A stretch of 64,000 bases of DNA, from contig LOEU01000037.1 of NCBI GenBank assembly GCA_001516025.1, positions 1-64,000 on the forward strand, given 5' to 3'. The notes under the pieces were generated by a model, which was not told the origin of the DNA, searched no databases, and saw only the letters and a program-made list of their open reading frames with translations. Every line of letters starts with the position of its first letter. Position 1 is the first letter of the stretch. The stretch is from a bacterium BRH_c32 (GTDB taxonomy: Bacteria > Bacteroidota > Ignavibacteria > Ignavibacteriales > Melioribacteraceae). Position numbers and translations under genes: made by a program. This document shows positions 56,284 through 64,000 of this stretch, one piece after another.

Positions 56284-57498
56284 TTATTCTAAGCTTTTTA
56301 ATTGCTCGGATACAATTTGTACAGTATCCAATGCAATAACTAATTCCTCATTAGTCGGGATTCTTAATGCTTTTGTAGTAGAATCTGGAGTGTTAATTTC
56401 ACATTCGCCTTTAACGTTTTCATTTAATTCTTTATCAAATTTAATTCCGAGAAATTCCAAATCATTACAAACTTTTTCTCTGACCATAGTAGAATTTTCA
56501 CCGATACCGCCGGTGAAAACGAGTGCATCGATTCCGCCCATAGCAGCAGCATAAGCGCCTACATATTTTTTAATTCGATAACAGAATACATCAAATGCGG
56601 ATGTGGCTTTTTTATTACCTTCTAAAACAGCAGCTTCAATTTCTCGCATATCAGAACTTTCACCGCTTAAACCTATAAGTCCGCTATGTTTATTGAGTAA
56701 AGTATTTGCTTCTGAAAGTGAAAGACCCTCTTTCCCCATAATGTAAAGAATGACTGATGGATCCATATCGCCACTTCTTGTTCCCATTAAGAGACCTTCC
56801 AACGGCGTAAAACCCATTGAGGTATCTATCGATATACCTTTATCAACTGCTGCAATACTGCAACCATTACCAAGATGTGCGGTTACTAATTTAATTTCAC
56901 TTAAATCTTTACCTAACATCGCAGCAGCTCTTTCAGAAACATATCGATGTGATGTTCCATGGAAACCATATCTTCTGATCTTATATTTTTTATATAATTC
57001 ATAAGGAAGACCGTATAAATATGCTTGCGAAGGCATCTTTGCATGGAATGCAGTATCAAAAACACCAACCTGCGGAGTATTAGGAAGATGGTCTATTGCC
57101 GCTTGAATACCTTTAATATTTGGTGGATTATGAAGCGGAGCAAGTTCAATATTATCCTTTAATGCTTTCATCACTTGTGATGTAATTAATACAGAACCGG
57201 AGAATGTTTCGCCTCCATGGACTACACGATGCCCCACAGCTTCAATCTCTTTTTTGTCTTTAATTACACCATGATTGGGACTTAATAAAACAGCAATCAC
57301 ATATTCTATTGCAATTGAGTGATCTAAAATTTCACCTACTATTCTAATTTTATCTTTTCCGATTGGTGTATGAGTAAGTACCGCACTCGACATCCCTATT
57401 CGTTCTACTAGTCCTTTTGCTAATTCAATGCGATCGTCAGTATTCATAAATTGATATTTAATAGAAGAACTACCGCAGTTTAATACTAAGATTTTCAT
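56284..57498 (-). CDS. ackA: Acetate kinase
   Basis: AckA interconverts acetyl phosphate and ADP with acetate and ATP. The 404-residue protein has ILVLNCGSSSIKYQF at the N-terminus, VGHRVVHGGE near 86-95, FDTAFH near 147, RRYGFHGTSHRYV near 174-186, HLGNGCS near 208 and MGTRSGDMDPS near 238. AGGGG lies 5 bases before the ATG. No phosphotransacetylase (pta) is adjacent, so the acetyl phosphate source is elsewhere. Confidence 0.97.
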   Translation of the reverse strand: MKILVLNCGSSSIKYQFMNTDDRIELAKGLVERIGMSSAVLTHTPIGKDKIRIVGEILDHSIAIEYVIAVLLSPNHGVIKDKKEIEAVGHRVVHGGETFSGSVLITSQVMKALKDNIELAPLHNPPNIKGIQAAIDHLPNTPQVGVFDTAFHAKMPSQAYLYGLPYELYKKYKIRRYGFHGTSHRYVSERAAAMLGKDLSEIKLVTAHLGNGCSIAAVDKGISIDTSMGFTPLEGLLMGTRSGDMDPSVILYIMGKEGLSLSEANTLLNKHSGLIGLSGESSDMREIEAAVLEGNKKATSAFDVFCYRIKKYVGAYAAAMGGIDALVFTGGIGENSTMVREKVCNDLEFLGIKFDKELNENVKGECEINTPDSTTKALRIPTNEELVIALDTVQIVSEQLKSLE

Positions 57499-57506
57499 TT
57501 TATCCC

Positions 57507-58448
57507 CTAATTCTTTTCAATTATTTTACCTTCGTTATCATAAAGATAGAAACCTTCAAAAGTCTTTTTGCCTAATTTTCTTTCTCTTACTAATTTCCTT
57601 AAGATTGGGCAAGGACGATAGCGAGGTTCGCCAAGAGTATTCCATAAGGTTTCCATCCAAGCAAGTACTTCATCAAGTCCCATTGAATCAGCCATTTCGA
57701 GCGGACCCATTTGGAAATGATAACCAAGACGCATCGCAGTATCAATATCTTTAGCTTTTGCTACACCTTCTAATAAGATATACATTGCTTCATTAAGAAG
57801 CGGAACAATTGCTCTTGTAGTAACGAATCCGGGATACTCATAAACTTCAACTGCTGTTTTTCCAATTTTAGCAGCGAATTTTTTCATCTTTGCAACAGTC
57901 TCATCCGAGGTCTCAAGTGCTTTTACTAATTCTACAAGAGCTACTTTTGGAACCGGATTTAAAAAGTGCATCCCAATAATTTTATCTTTCCTTTTAGTTG
58001 CATCTGCTATTTTTGTAAGACTAAGAGTAGATGTATTAGAAATAAAGATTGTATCAGGGCGAGCTATAGCATCTAATTCGCGGAAGATTTTTTTCTTTAA
58101 TTCAATATTTTCATCAACTGCTTCGATTATCAGATCGCATTCAGGAATTTCATTCTTATCAAATGTCCATTTTATTCTACTTAAAATCGATTTCATTTCA
58201 CTTTGAGTCATAGCCCAGCGAGCAATTTCACGTTCCATACTTGCTTTAAGACTATCTTTAGCCTTTTCCAACCCATCTTTATCTCTTTCAACGAGAAGAA
58301 CATCAATACCGGCTGCGGAGATTGTTTGAGCAATTCCCTGCCCCATGACTCCACCACCAATAATTGCTACATACTCAATTCGATCACTATCGTCTGTGCG
58401 CTGCACTCCGGTAAGCAAGTCTTCGAGTTTCAATTTGTCATTTGCCAT
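57507..58448 (-). CDS. 3-hydroxybutyryl-CoA / 3-hydroxyacyl-CoA dehydrogenase
   Basis: This NAD-dependent dehydrogenase acts on 3-hydroxyacyl-CoA in fatty-acid oxidation or butyrate-type metabolism. The 313-residue product has a 25-residue N-terminal extension, then VAIIGGGVMGQGIAQTI (NAD fold), ISNTSTLSL near 138, and the catalytic-His motif GMHFLNPVPKVALVEL near 160-175. The C-terminal domain has GYHFQMGPLEMADSMGLD near 247. No partner thiolase or enoyl-CoA hydratase lies in the window. It is 8 bases before ackA. Confidence 0.92.
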   Translation of the reverse strand: MANDKLKLEDLLTGVQRTDDSDRIEYVAIIGGGVMGQGIAQTISAAGIDVLLVERDKDGLEKAKDSLKASMEREIARWAMTQSEMKSILSRIKWTFDKNEIPECDLIIEAVDENIELKKKIFRELDAIARPDTIFISNTSTLSLTKIADATKRKDKIIGMHFLNPVPKVALVELVKALETSDETVAKMKKFAAKIGKTAVEVYEYPGFVTTRAIVPLLNEAMYILLEGVAKAKDIDTAMRLGYHFQMGPLEMADSMGLDEVLAWMETLWNTLGEPRYRPCPILRKLVRERKLGKKTFEGFYLYDNEGKIIEKN

Positions 58449-58616
58449 AATTAACCATTAATATTTATTTAAAAACAAAAATTAGATACAATAATTATAC
58501 CAAATATTTACCTCTTAATTCAGCTTAATTATAAGTAATTTTTATTGTTTTTAATAAAAATTAGATTTTTAAGAATATTTTTGGGAATTTAGTATTCTAT
58601 ATAGTAAAATTAGCAG

Positions 58617-60608
58617 ATGAATTTAAAAGAACAATTAACAGAACACTTTGGATTTACCTCATTCCGTAGCGGTCAGGAAGAGATTATTAAAGATATTATT
58701 AAAGGGAAAAGTGTTCTTGCAATACTTCCAACCGGTGGAGGTAAATCATTATGCTTTCAGCTTCCTGCACTTTTAAGTGATTCTATTTCAATTGTCATAT
58801 CCCCATTAATCTCTTTAATGAAAGACCAAGTAGATTCAATTAATAAAAATAATCTGAATGCAGTATTTATTAATAGCAGTTTAGATCATAGCGATTACCG
58901 AATTGCCATGAATCTCATCACTCTAAAGAAAGTGAAATTAGTTTATCTCTCCCCCGAAAAATTAACTGACACAACATTTATAAAAATTCTCAAGGACTTA
59001 AAACCCTCTTATTTATTTATTGACGAAGCACATTGCATTAGTGAATGGGGACATAATTTTAGACCAAGCTTCAGAAAAATAATTGATTTTGTGAAATTTC
59101 TCGAAATTGAAAGTGTATCTGCTTTTACGGCAACAGCAAATCAGATTGTTAGAGAAGACATTGTAAAACTGCTTGAAATGAAAAATCCATCAGTGTATGT
59201 AGAGGGATTTGAACGCCCTAATATTGCAATAAAAGTGATTAATTCGGCGAATAAAAAAAGAGACCTTGTAAGGCTATTTAATAAATTAGAATTACCGGCA
59301 ATAGTATATACCGCTACACGCCGATCAGCCCAAGAAACAGCAAGTGAATTACAAAAATTTGGTTTTAATGCCACTTACTATCATGGAGCATTAAATGCAG
59401 AGATAAGGAAAATGATTCAAGATGATTTTATTAATGAGAAAATAGAGATAATATGTGCTACTAATGCGTTCGGTATGGGCATTGATAAGAGTAATATCAG
59501 AACTGTCGTCCATTTCGAAATACCCTCTTCGATTGAAAATTATTATCAAGAAATCGGGCGTGCAGGACGAGACGGAAATGAATCCAAGGCAGTTTTATTA
59601 TACAATCCTCGAGATATAGTTTTACAAAGACAGATAATTAGTAGCAGTTATCCCGATTTTTCTCAAATAATGCTGGTCTATGATCTTATATTAAACTATT
59701 ACCAAATTGGTCTTGGAAGCTCTAATACATCTTTTATGAATGTTGACGAAAATATTATTAAGCTCGCGATATTAAAGAAAATTTCAGAATCACAATTAAA
59801 AGTGGCAATAAATGCTTTAGTTCATTCCGGCTATTTCAAGCAGCTAAATTCCTTACATTCCTCTTATTCGATGAAATTTATTGTACCTCAACATTATCTA
59901 AGAGAATTTATCGATTCCACTCCCGATTCTATACTTAAGGATATAACGATTACCCTACTTAGGATTGAAGGTCTAAAACTTTTTAACTCACTAGTAAAAT
60001 TAAATGTGGAACATCTTTCCGGGTTATTAGATATTACTCCTGATCAATTTCTAGATAAAATTAAAAATCTATCAAATATGGGTCTTGCTCAAATTAATTT
60101 ACCTGCCGGTAAAGGTGCAATCCAACTTATTGGATTTAGAATCAAAGCCAATGAACTAAAGATTGATTCTATCGCTGCATTCAAACACCGCGATTATCAA
60201 CTTTCAAAAGTAAATCAGATACAAAGTTTTGCTGAAAGCGAAATATGCCGTTCATATTTTATTCTTGATTATTTTGGTGAGAAGCATTCTAATTTTAAAT
60301 GCGGCAAATGTGATAACTGCAATTCATTTGAAAATGAACTTGATTTCGATATAAATCAAAGAGAATTAACTTCTTCAAGAATTGATTATGAAAAAGAAGA
60401 AGAGCTATTCTTGGAGCTAAGAAGAATTCGAGCCGAGGCAGCAAGGAAATTTAATCAACCCGAATATTTGATTTGTAAAGATGAGCTACTAAAAGCTATT
60501 GTATTAGAGAAACCAAAAACACCTGCACAACTTATGAGCTTAAAGGGATTTTCTCTTTCAAGATATAATAAAATTGGTTTGAAAATTATAGAATTATTAA
60601 ATGAATAG
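58617..60608 (+). CDS. recQ: RecQ-family ATP-dependent DNA helicase
   Basis: RecQ unwinds DNA 3'-5' in recombination and repair. The 663-residue protein has helicase motif I LPTGGGKS near residue 36-43, DEAH in FIDEAHCISEWGHNFRP near 137-153, and motif VI in QEIGRAGRDG near 317. A zinc module with CRSYFILDYFGE and CGKCDNC lies unusually late, at about 543-568, after a roughly 170-residue helical/winged region. A C-terminal HRDC-like helix set follows (about 600-660, ending LSRYNKIGLKIIELLNE). The order resembles a short RecQ subgroup common in Bacteroidota rather than E. coli RecQ. It meets the lipoprotein gene stop-to-stop. Confidence 0.93.
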   Translation: MNLKEQLTEHFGFTSFRSGQEEIIKDIIKGKSVLAILPTGGGKSLCFQLPALLSDSISIVISPLISLMKDQVDSINKNNLNAVFINSSLDHSDYRIAMNLITLKKVKLVYLSPEKLTDTTFIKILKDLKPSYLFIDEAHCISEWGHNFRPSFRKIIDFVKFLEIESVSAFTATANQIVREDIVKLLEMKNPSVYVEGFERPNIAIKVINSANKKRDLVRLFNKLELPAIVYTATRRSAQETASELQKFGFNATYYHGALNAEIRKMIQDDFINEKIEIICATNAFGMGIDKSNIRTVVHFEIPSSIENYYQEIGRAGRDGNESKAVLLYNPRDIVLQRQIISSSYPDFSQIMLVYDLILNYYQIGLGSSNTSFMNVDENIIKLAILKKISESQLKVAINALVHSGYFKQLNSLHSSYSMKFIVPQHYLREFIDSTPDSILKDITITLLRIEGLKLFNSLVKLNVEHLSGLLDITPDQFLDKIKNLSNMGLAQINLPAGKGAIQLIGFRIKANELKIDSIAAFKHRDYQLSKVNQIQSFAESEICRSYFILDYFGEKHSNFKCGKCDNCNSFENELDFDINQRELTSSRIDYEKEEELFLELRRIRAEAARKFNQPEYLICKDELLKAIVLEKPKTPAQLMSLKGFSLSRYNKIGLKIIELLNE

Positions 60609-60941
60609 TTACTTCTCTTTTTTGATTTGCAATTCTAAATATTCATCTACTTCTTTATAAAAGAGATTCCATTTTTCTTTATTTTCCTTAAGAGATAAAA
60701 TGAATTTATTGAACTGATCGGGATTAATTTTAGTAGCTGAATAAAGACTATCGAGCGATGAATTTAATTTTATAGAATCATGATTATAAGTCTCAATCAA
60801 AACGGTTTTATCGACATAAAATTTAGCATAATCTTTATAATCTTCATCCTTTATTCCGCTGCATGAAAGAAGAATAAAGAGACTTACAAAAAGAAGGATA
60901 TTATTTCTTTTTACTTGCTTCAAACAATACTTTCTTTTCAT
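60609..60941 (-). CDS. Small lipoprotein, possibly DUF4296-like
   Basis: The 110-residue product has a hydrophobic N-terminal helix ending in the lipobox LLSC-S near residue 27, so it should be lipid-anchored in the envelope. The mature part is charged and helical, with NPDQFNKFILSLKENKEKW and a final KEVDEYLELQIKKEK that resembles DUF4296 proteins, though I am not certain. The ATG at 60941 overlaps the upstream rhomboid gene by 41 bases and has no Shine-Dalgarno. A TTG at 60923 would give a more compact signal peptide. Function unknown. Confidence 0.7.
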   Translation of the reverse strand: MKRKYCLKQVKRNNILLFVSLFILLSCSGIKDEDYKDYAKFYVDKTVLIETYNHDSIKLNSSLDSLYSATKINPDQFNKFILSLKENKEKWNLFYKEVDEYLELQIKKEK

Positions 60942-61839
60942 GATCGGTTAATTTTTGATAGCCACTTTGACTAATTTTATCGAGTATTCGATCAATTTCT
61001 TCTTGAGAAGCATCAATTGGCTCATCATTATTTTTATCATTTATATCGTAATACTTTGCCTCTTGAACATCTTTTTCAAACGGATTTTTTGGTTTTCTAA
61101 ATCCTGATGAAAACTGCCTTGAAGAACTACTTGGCTTTTTGAATGAACTAAACATCCGATTGAAATTAAAATTATTTTTTCTATCTGAAAGAATAAAAAT
61201 CAATGCAGTTAAGGCACCGCCAATATGAGCTAAATGTGCTACGAATCCACTCGTATTAATTGATAAAAATTCAAAAACAACAAGAAACGCAATTAAGTAT
61301 TTTGCTTTTACAGGTATAAGGAAATAAAGAAATATATATCTATCAGGGAAAAACATTGCAAAAGCAATCATTACTCCATAAACTGCACCTGATGCACCAA
61401 TTGTTGGAGCTAATGTACTTTCTAAAAATGGAGAAGCAAGAATTTGAAGTAGTCCCGCCCCAACTCCGGAAGCAAGATAAAAAATCAGGAATTTCTTTGA
61501 ACCCATGATATTCTCAATCTCCATTCCAAACATCCAGAGCATAAACATATTGAACAGAATATGAGAAAATGAGCCGTGCATAAATTGATATGTAATTAGT
61601 TGCCAAACTTGGAAATTATAACTAAACCCTGCTTGGTCGAACCCGCCTATTGGATTGAGAGCAAAATATCGATTAAGTATATATGCACCCGGGTAACCGC
61701 CGAACATCACATTATCAAATAGCATTTGAATGAAGAATACCGCTACATTTATCATAAGCAGTATTTTAAGCACCGGCGGGAAGTAACTGAACCCTCCCAA
61801 ACCCGAAGGTTTATAATAATCGCGTGAATCCAAACCCAT
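60901..61839 (-). CDS. Rhomboid-family intramembrane serine protease
   Basis: Rhomboids cut transmembrane substrates inside the membrane. The 312-residue protein has about six helices between residues 22 and 220, the HGSFSHILFNMF segment near 88-99, the catalytic serine in GASGAVYG (Ser150) and the catalytic histidine in AHLAHIGGAL (His205). A hydrophilic cytosolic tail of about 90 residues follows. The ATG at 61839 has AGGGG 5 bases upstream; the TTG directly before it is too close. Terminators flank it on the pgk side. Confidence 0.92.
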   Translation of the reverse strand: MGLDSRDYYKPSGLGGFSYFPPVLKILLMINVAVFFIQMLFDNVMFGGYPGAYILNRYFALNPIGGFDQAGFSYNFQVWQLITYQFMHGSFSHILFNMFMLWMFGMEIENIMGSKKFLIFYLASGVGAGLLQILASPFLESTLAPTIGASGAVYGVMIAFAMFFPDRYIFLYFLIPVKAKYLIAFLVVFEFLSINTSGFVAHLAHIGGALTALIFILSDRKNNFNFNRMFSSFKKPSSSSRQFSSGFRKPKNPFEKDVQEAKYYDINDKNNDEPIDASQEEIDRILDKISQSGYQKLTDHEKKVLFEASKKK

Positions 61840-61879
61840 CAATTCCCCTGTTAATCAATTCTCAAGTTAATTTAATTTT

Positions 61880-61926
61880 TAATAAAATAAAAGTCATATA
61901 ATCCCGGAATTACACCGGGATTATAT
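61880..61926 (-). terminator. Intrinsic terminator after pgk
   Basis: A 12-bp perfect stem ATATAATCCCGG/CCGGGATTATAT (61896-61907 with 61915-61926) with a 7-base loop is followed by a T-rich run on the minus strand. It isolates pgk from the rhomboid gene. Confidence 0.85.
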
Positions 61927-61936
61927 ATAAAATAGA

Positions 61937-63133
61937 TTAAGCTTCATTAAGAGCTGCAACTCCCGGAAGAACTTTTCCTTCAAGGAATTCGAGAGAAGCA
62001 CCACCGCCTGTTGAAACGTGAGATACTTTATCATCAAGTCCGGCTTTTTTAATTGCAGCAGCAGAATCTCCGCCTCCAATAATTGTTTTTGCTCCATCCG
62101 CAGTAGCATCTGCTAATGCCTGGGCAATTGCATCTGTACCTTTAGCAAAATTATCAAATTCAAAAACACCCATTGGACCATTCCAAAGAACTGTTTTGCT
62201 CTTTCTGATAATCACACCAAATTCTTCAATTGTTTTTGGACCAATATCTAATCCTTGCTCATCGGAAGGGATCGAATCAATCTCAACTACATGTGAAGGT
62301 GAGTCATTATTAAATTCTTTTGTAACTACTACGTCTTTAGGCAATATAACTTTTGCTTTAGAAGTCTTAAATCTTTCTAACATTTCTTTAGCTAAATCAA
62401 TTTTTTCAGCTTCTAATAAAGAACCCCCAATTTCCAAACCCATAGCTTTATAGAAAGTATAAGCCATACCGCCGCCGATTAATAAATAATCAACGTTAGG
62501 CAATAAATTTTCGATAACATCAATCTTTCCTGAGATTTTAGAACCTCCGAGGATTGCAGTGAATGGTCTTTCAGGATTAGAAACAGCACTTCCTAGATAA
62601 TCAAGTTCTTTCTGCATTAAATAACCGGCAGCATTAATTTTAATATTTTTGGTTACACCTTCTGTAGATGCGTGAGCTCTATGAGCACTTCCGAAAGCAT
62701 CATTAATATATACATCACCTAATTCGGCTAATTGAGAAGCAAATTCAGGATTATTCTTTTCTTCCTCAGCATGAAAACGTAAATTTTCTAATAGAAGCAC
62801 TTCCCCATCTTTAAGAGAATTAACGATTGCTTTCACTTGATCACCGATACAATCAGAAGCAAATTTAACTTCACAATCTAAAAGTTCGCGTAAACGAACA
62901 GCAACCGGCTTTAATGAATACTTAGGATTTGGAGAACCTTTTGGTCTGCCAAGATGGCTCATTAAAATAGTTTTTCCACCTTCTTTAATTATTTTTTTTA
63001 TCGTAGGCAATGCTGACGTAATTCTTATATCATCTGTTATCTGTAGATTTTCGTCAAAAGGTACGTTGAAATCTACTCTTACAAGTACTCTCTTTCCTTT
63101 AAGATCCACATTATCAATAGATAATTTTTTCAT
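61937..63133 (-). CDS. pgk: Phosphoglycerate kinase
   Basis: This glycolytic enzyme transfers phosphate from 1,3-bisphosphoglycerate to ADP. The 398-residue protein has [14 protein letters not shown] near the start, MSHLGRPKG near 60-68, [13 protein letters not shown] near 143, LGGSKISGK near 195 and the C-terminal [13 protein letters not shown] and [19 protein letters not shown] lies 7 bases before the ATG. It follows gap in the standard order, with a terminator between them. Confidence 0.98.
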   Translation of the reverse strand: MKKLSIDNVDLKGKRVLVRVDFNVPFDENLQITDDIRITSALPTIKKIIKEGGKTILMSHLGRPKGSPNPKYSLKPVAVRLRELLDCEVKFASDCIGDQVKAIVNSLKDGEVLLLENLRFHAEEEKNNPEFASQLAELGDVYINDAFGSAHRAHASTEGVTKNIKINAAGYLMQKELDYLGSAVSNPERPFTAILGGSKISGKIDVIENLLPNVDYLLIGGGMAYTFYKAMGLEIGGSLLEAEKIDLAKEMLERFKTSKAKVILPKDVVVTKEFNNDSPSHVVEIDSIPSDEQGLDIGPKTIEEFGVIIRKSKTVLWNGPMGVFEFDNFAKGTDAIAQALADATADGAKTIIGGGDSAAAIKKAGLDDKVSHVSTGGGASLEFLEGKVLPGVAALNEA

Positions 63134-63160
63134 TTATTCCTCCAAAAAATATATACAAAT

Positions 63161-63194
63161 AAAAAAGACGCAGCCTTAAAAAGGGACTGCGTCT
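63161..63194 (-). terminator. Intrinsic terminator between gap and pgk
   Basis: AGACGCAG (63166-63173) pairs with CTGCGTCT (63187-63194), followed by six T on the minus strand. It suggests gap is transcribed in excess over pgk, or that pgk has its own promoter. Confidence 0.8.
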
Positions 63195-63216
63195 AATTAA
63201 ACTATTTACATTACAA

Positions 63217-64000
<784 letters not shown>

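Overview
This window is AT-rich chromosomal DNA (roughly one third G+C by eye). It is packed almost entirely with core housekeeping and cell-envelope genes. The combination of a full-length SprA, a PorX regulator, a T9SS plug protein (DUF5103), LptD, a fused SpmA-SpmB protein, split pntAA-pntAB-pntB and DUF1573 points to the Bacteroidota/Chlorobiota superphylum. Many genes have clear Shine-Dalgarno sequences (rny, pgk, rplT, infC, ackA), which true Bacteroidia mostly lack. I therefore infer an Ignavibacteria-like organism. No transposase, integrase, phage gene, CRISPR array or rRNA is visible, and no gene-free stretch exceeds about 300 bases.

Layout. (1) 11513 down to 1, minus strand: a translation and cell-division run, thrS-infC-rpmI-rplT-[terminator]-pheS-pheT-coiled-coil protein-zapA-[6S-like RNA]-rny-coaE-proline dehydrogenase-tsaD (cut by the window edge). 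infC starts with AUU. (2) 11524-14249: tRNA-Val, tRNA-Leu and a CAU tRNA, a type II NADH dehydrogenase, and a plus-strand SRAP/HMCES-like abasic-site protein. (3) 14247-19612: dnaK-hsp20 (minus) divergent from birA-cysteine desulfurase (plus), then accD. (4) 40855 down to 18773: a 22 kb co-directional envelope and type IX secretion run, plug-Gfo/Idh oxidoreductase-ROK kinase-lptD-spmAB-ald-CoA transferase-phosphatase-sprA-porX-tsaE-tsaB-DUF1573-accD. (5) 48412 down to 40973: a 1194-residue GH13 protein translationally coupled to the proton-translocating transhydrogenase genes, then a DUF4097 repeat protein. (6) 48565-53279, plus: mutS-DAHP synthase-prephenate dehydrogenase. (7) 58448 down to 53266: 3-hydroxyacyl-CoA dehydrogenase-ackA-[terminator]-marC-SDR-FAD dehydrogenase. 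(8) recQ (plus), convergent with the glycolytic group gap (cut by the window edge)-pgk-rhomboid-lipoprotein.

How the genes fit together. Three t6A tRNA-modification genes (tsaD, tsaE, tsaB) are present in two places. SprA (outer-membrane translocon), Plug (channel stopper) and PorX (response regulator) are three parts of the type IX secretion system and lie in the same run as lptD. Ald, the CoA transferase, ackA, proline dehydrogenase, NDH-2 and transhydrogenase suggest amino-acid and acetate metabolism with flexible redox balancing.

I see no clearly new multi-gene system. The most unusual items are the GH13 fusion-like protein, the 18-residue GGD solenoid in the DUF4097 protein, the 6S-like RNA, the AUU start of infC and an inverted repeat on the birA promoter.
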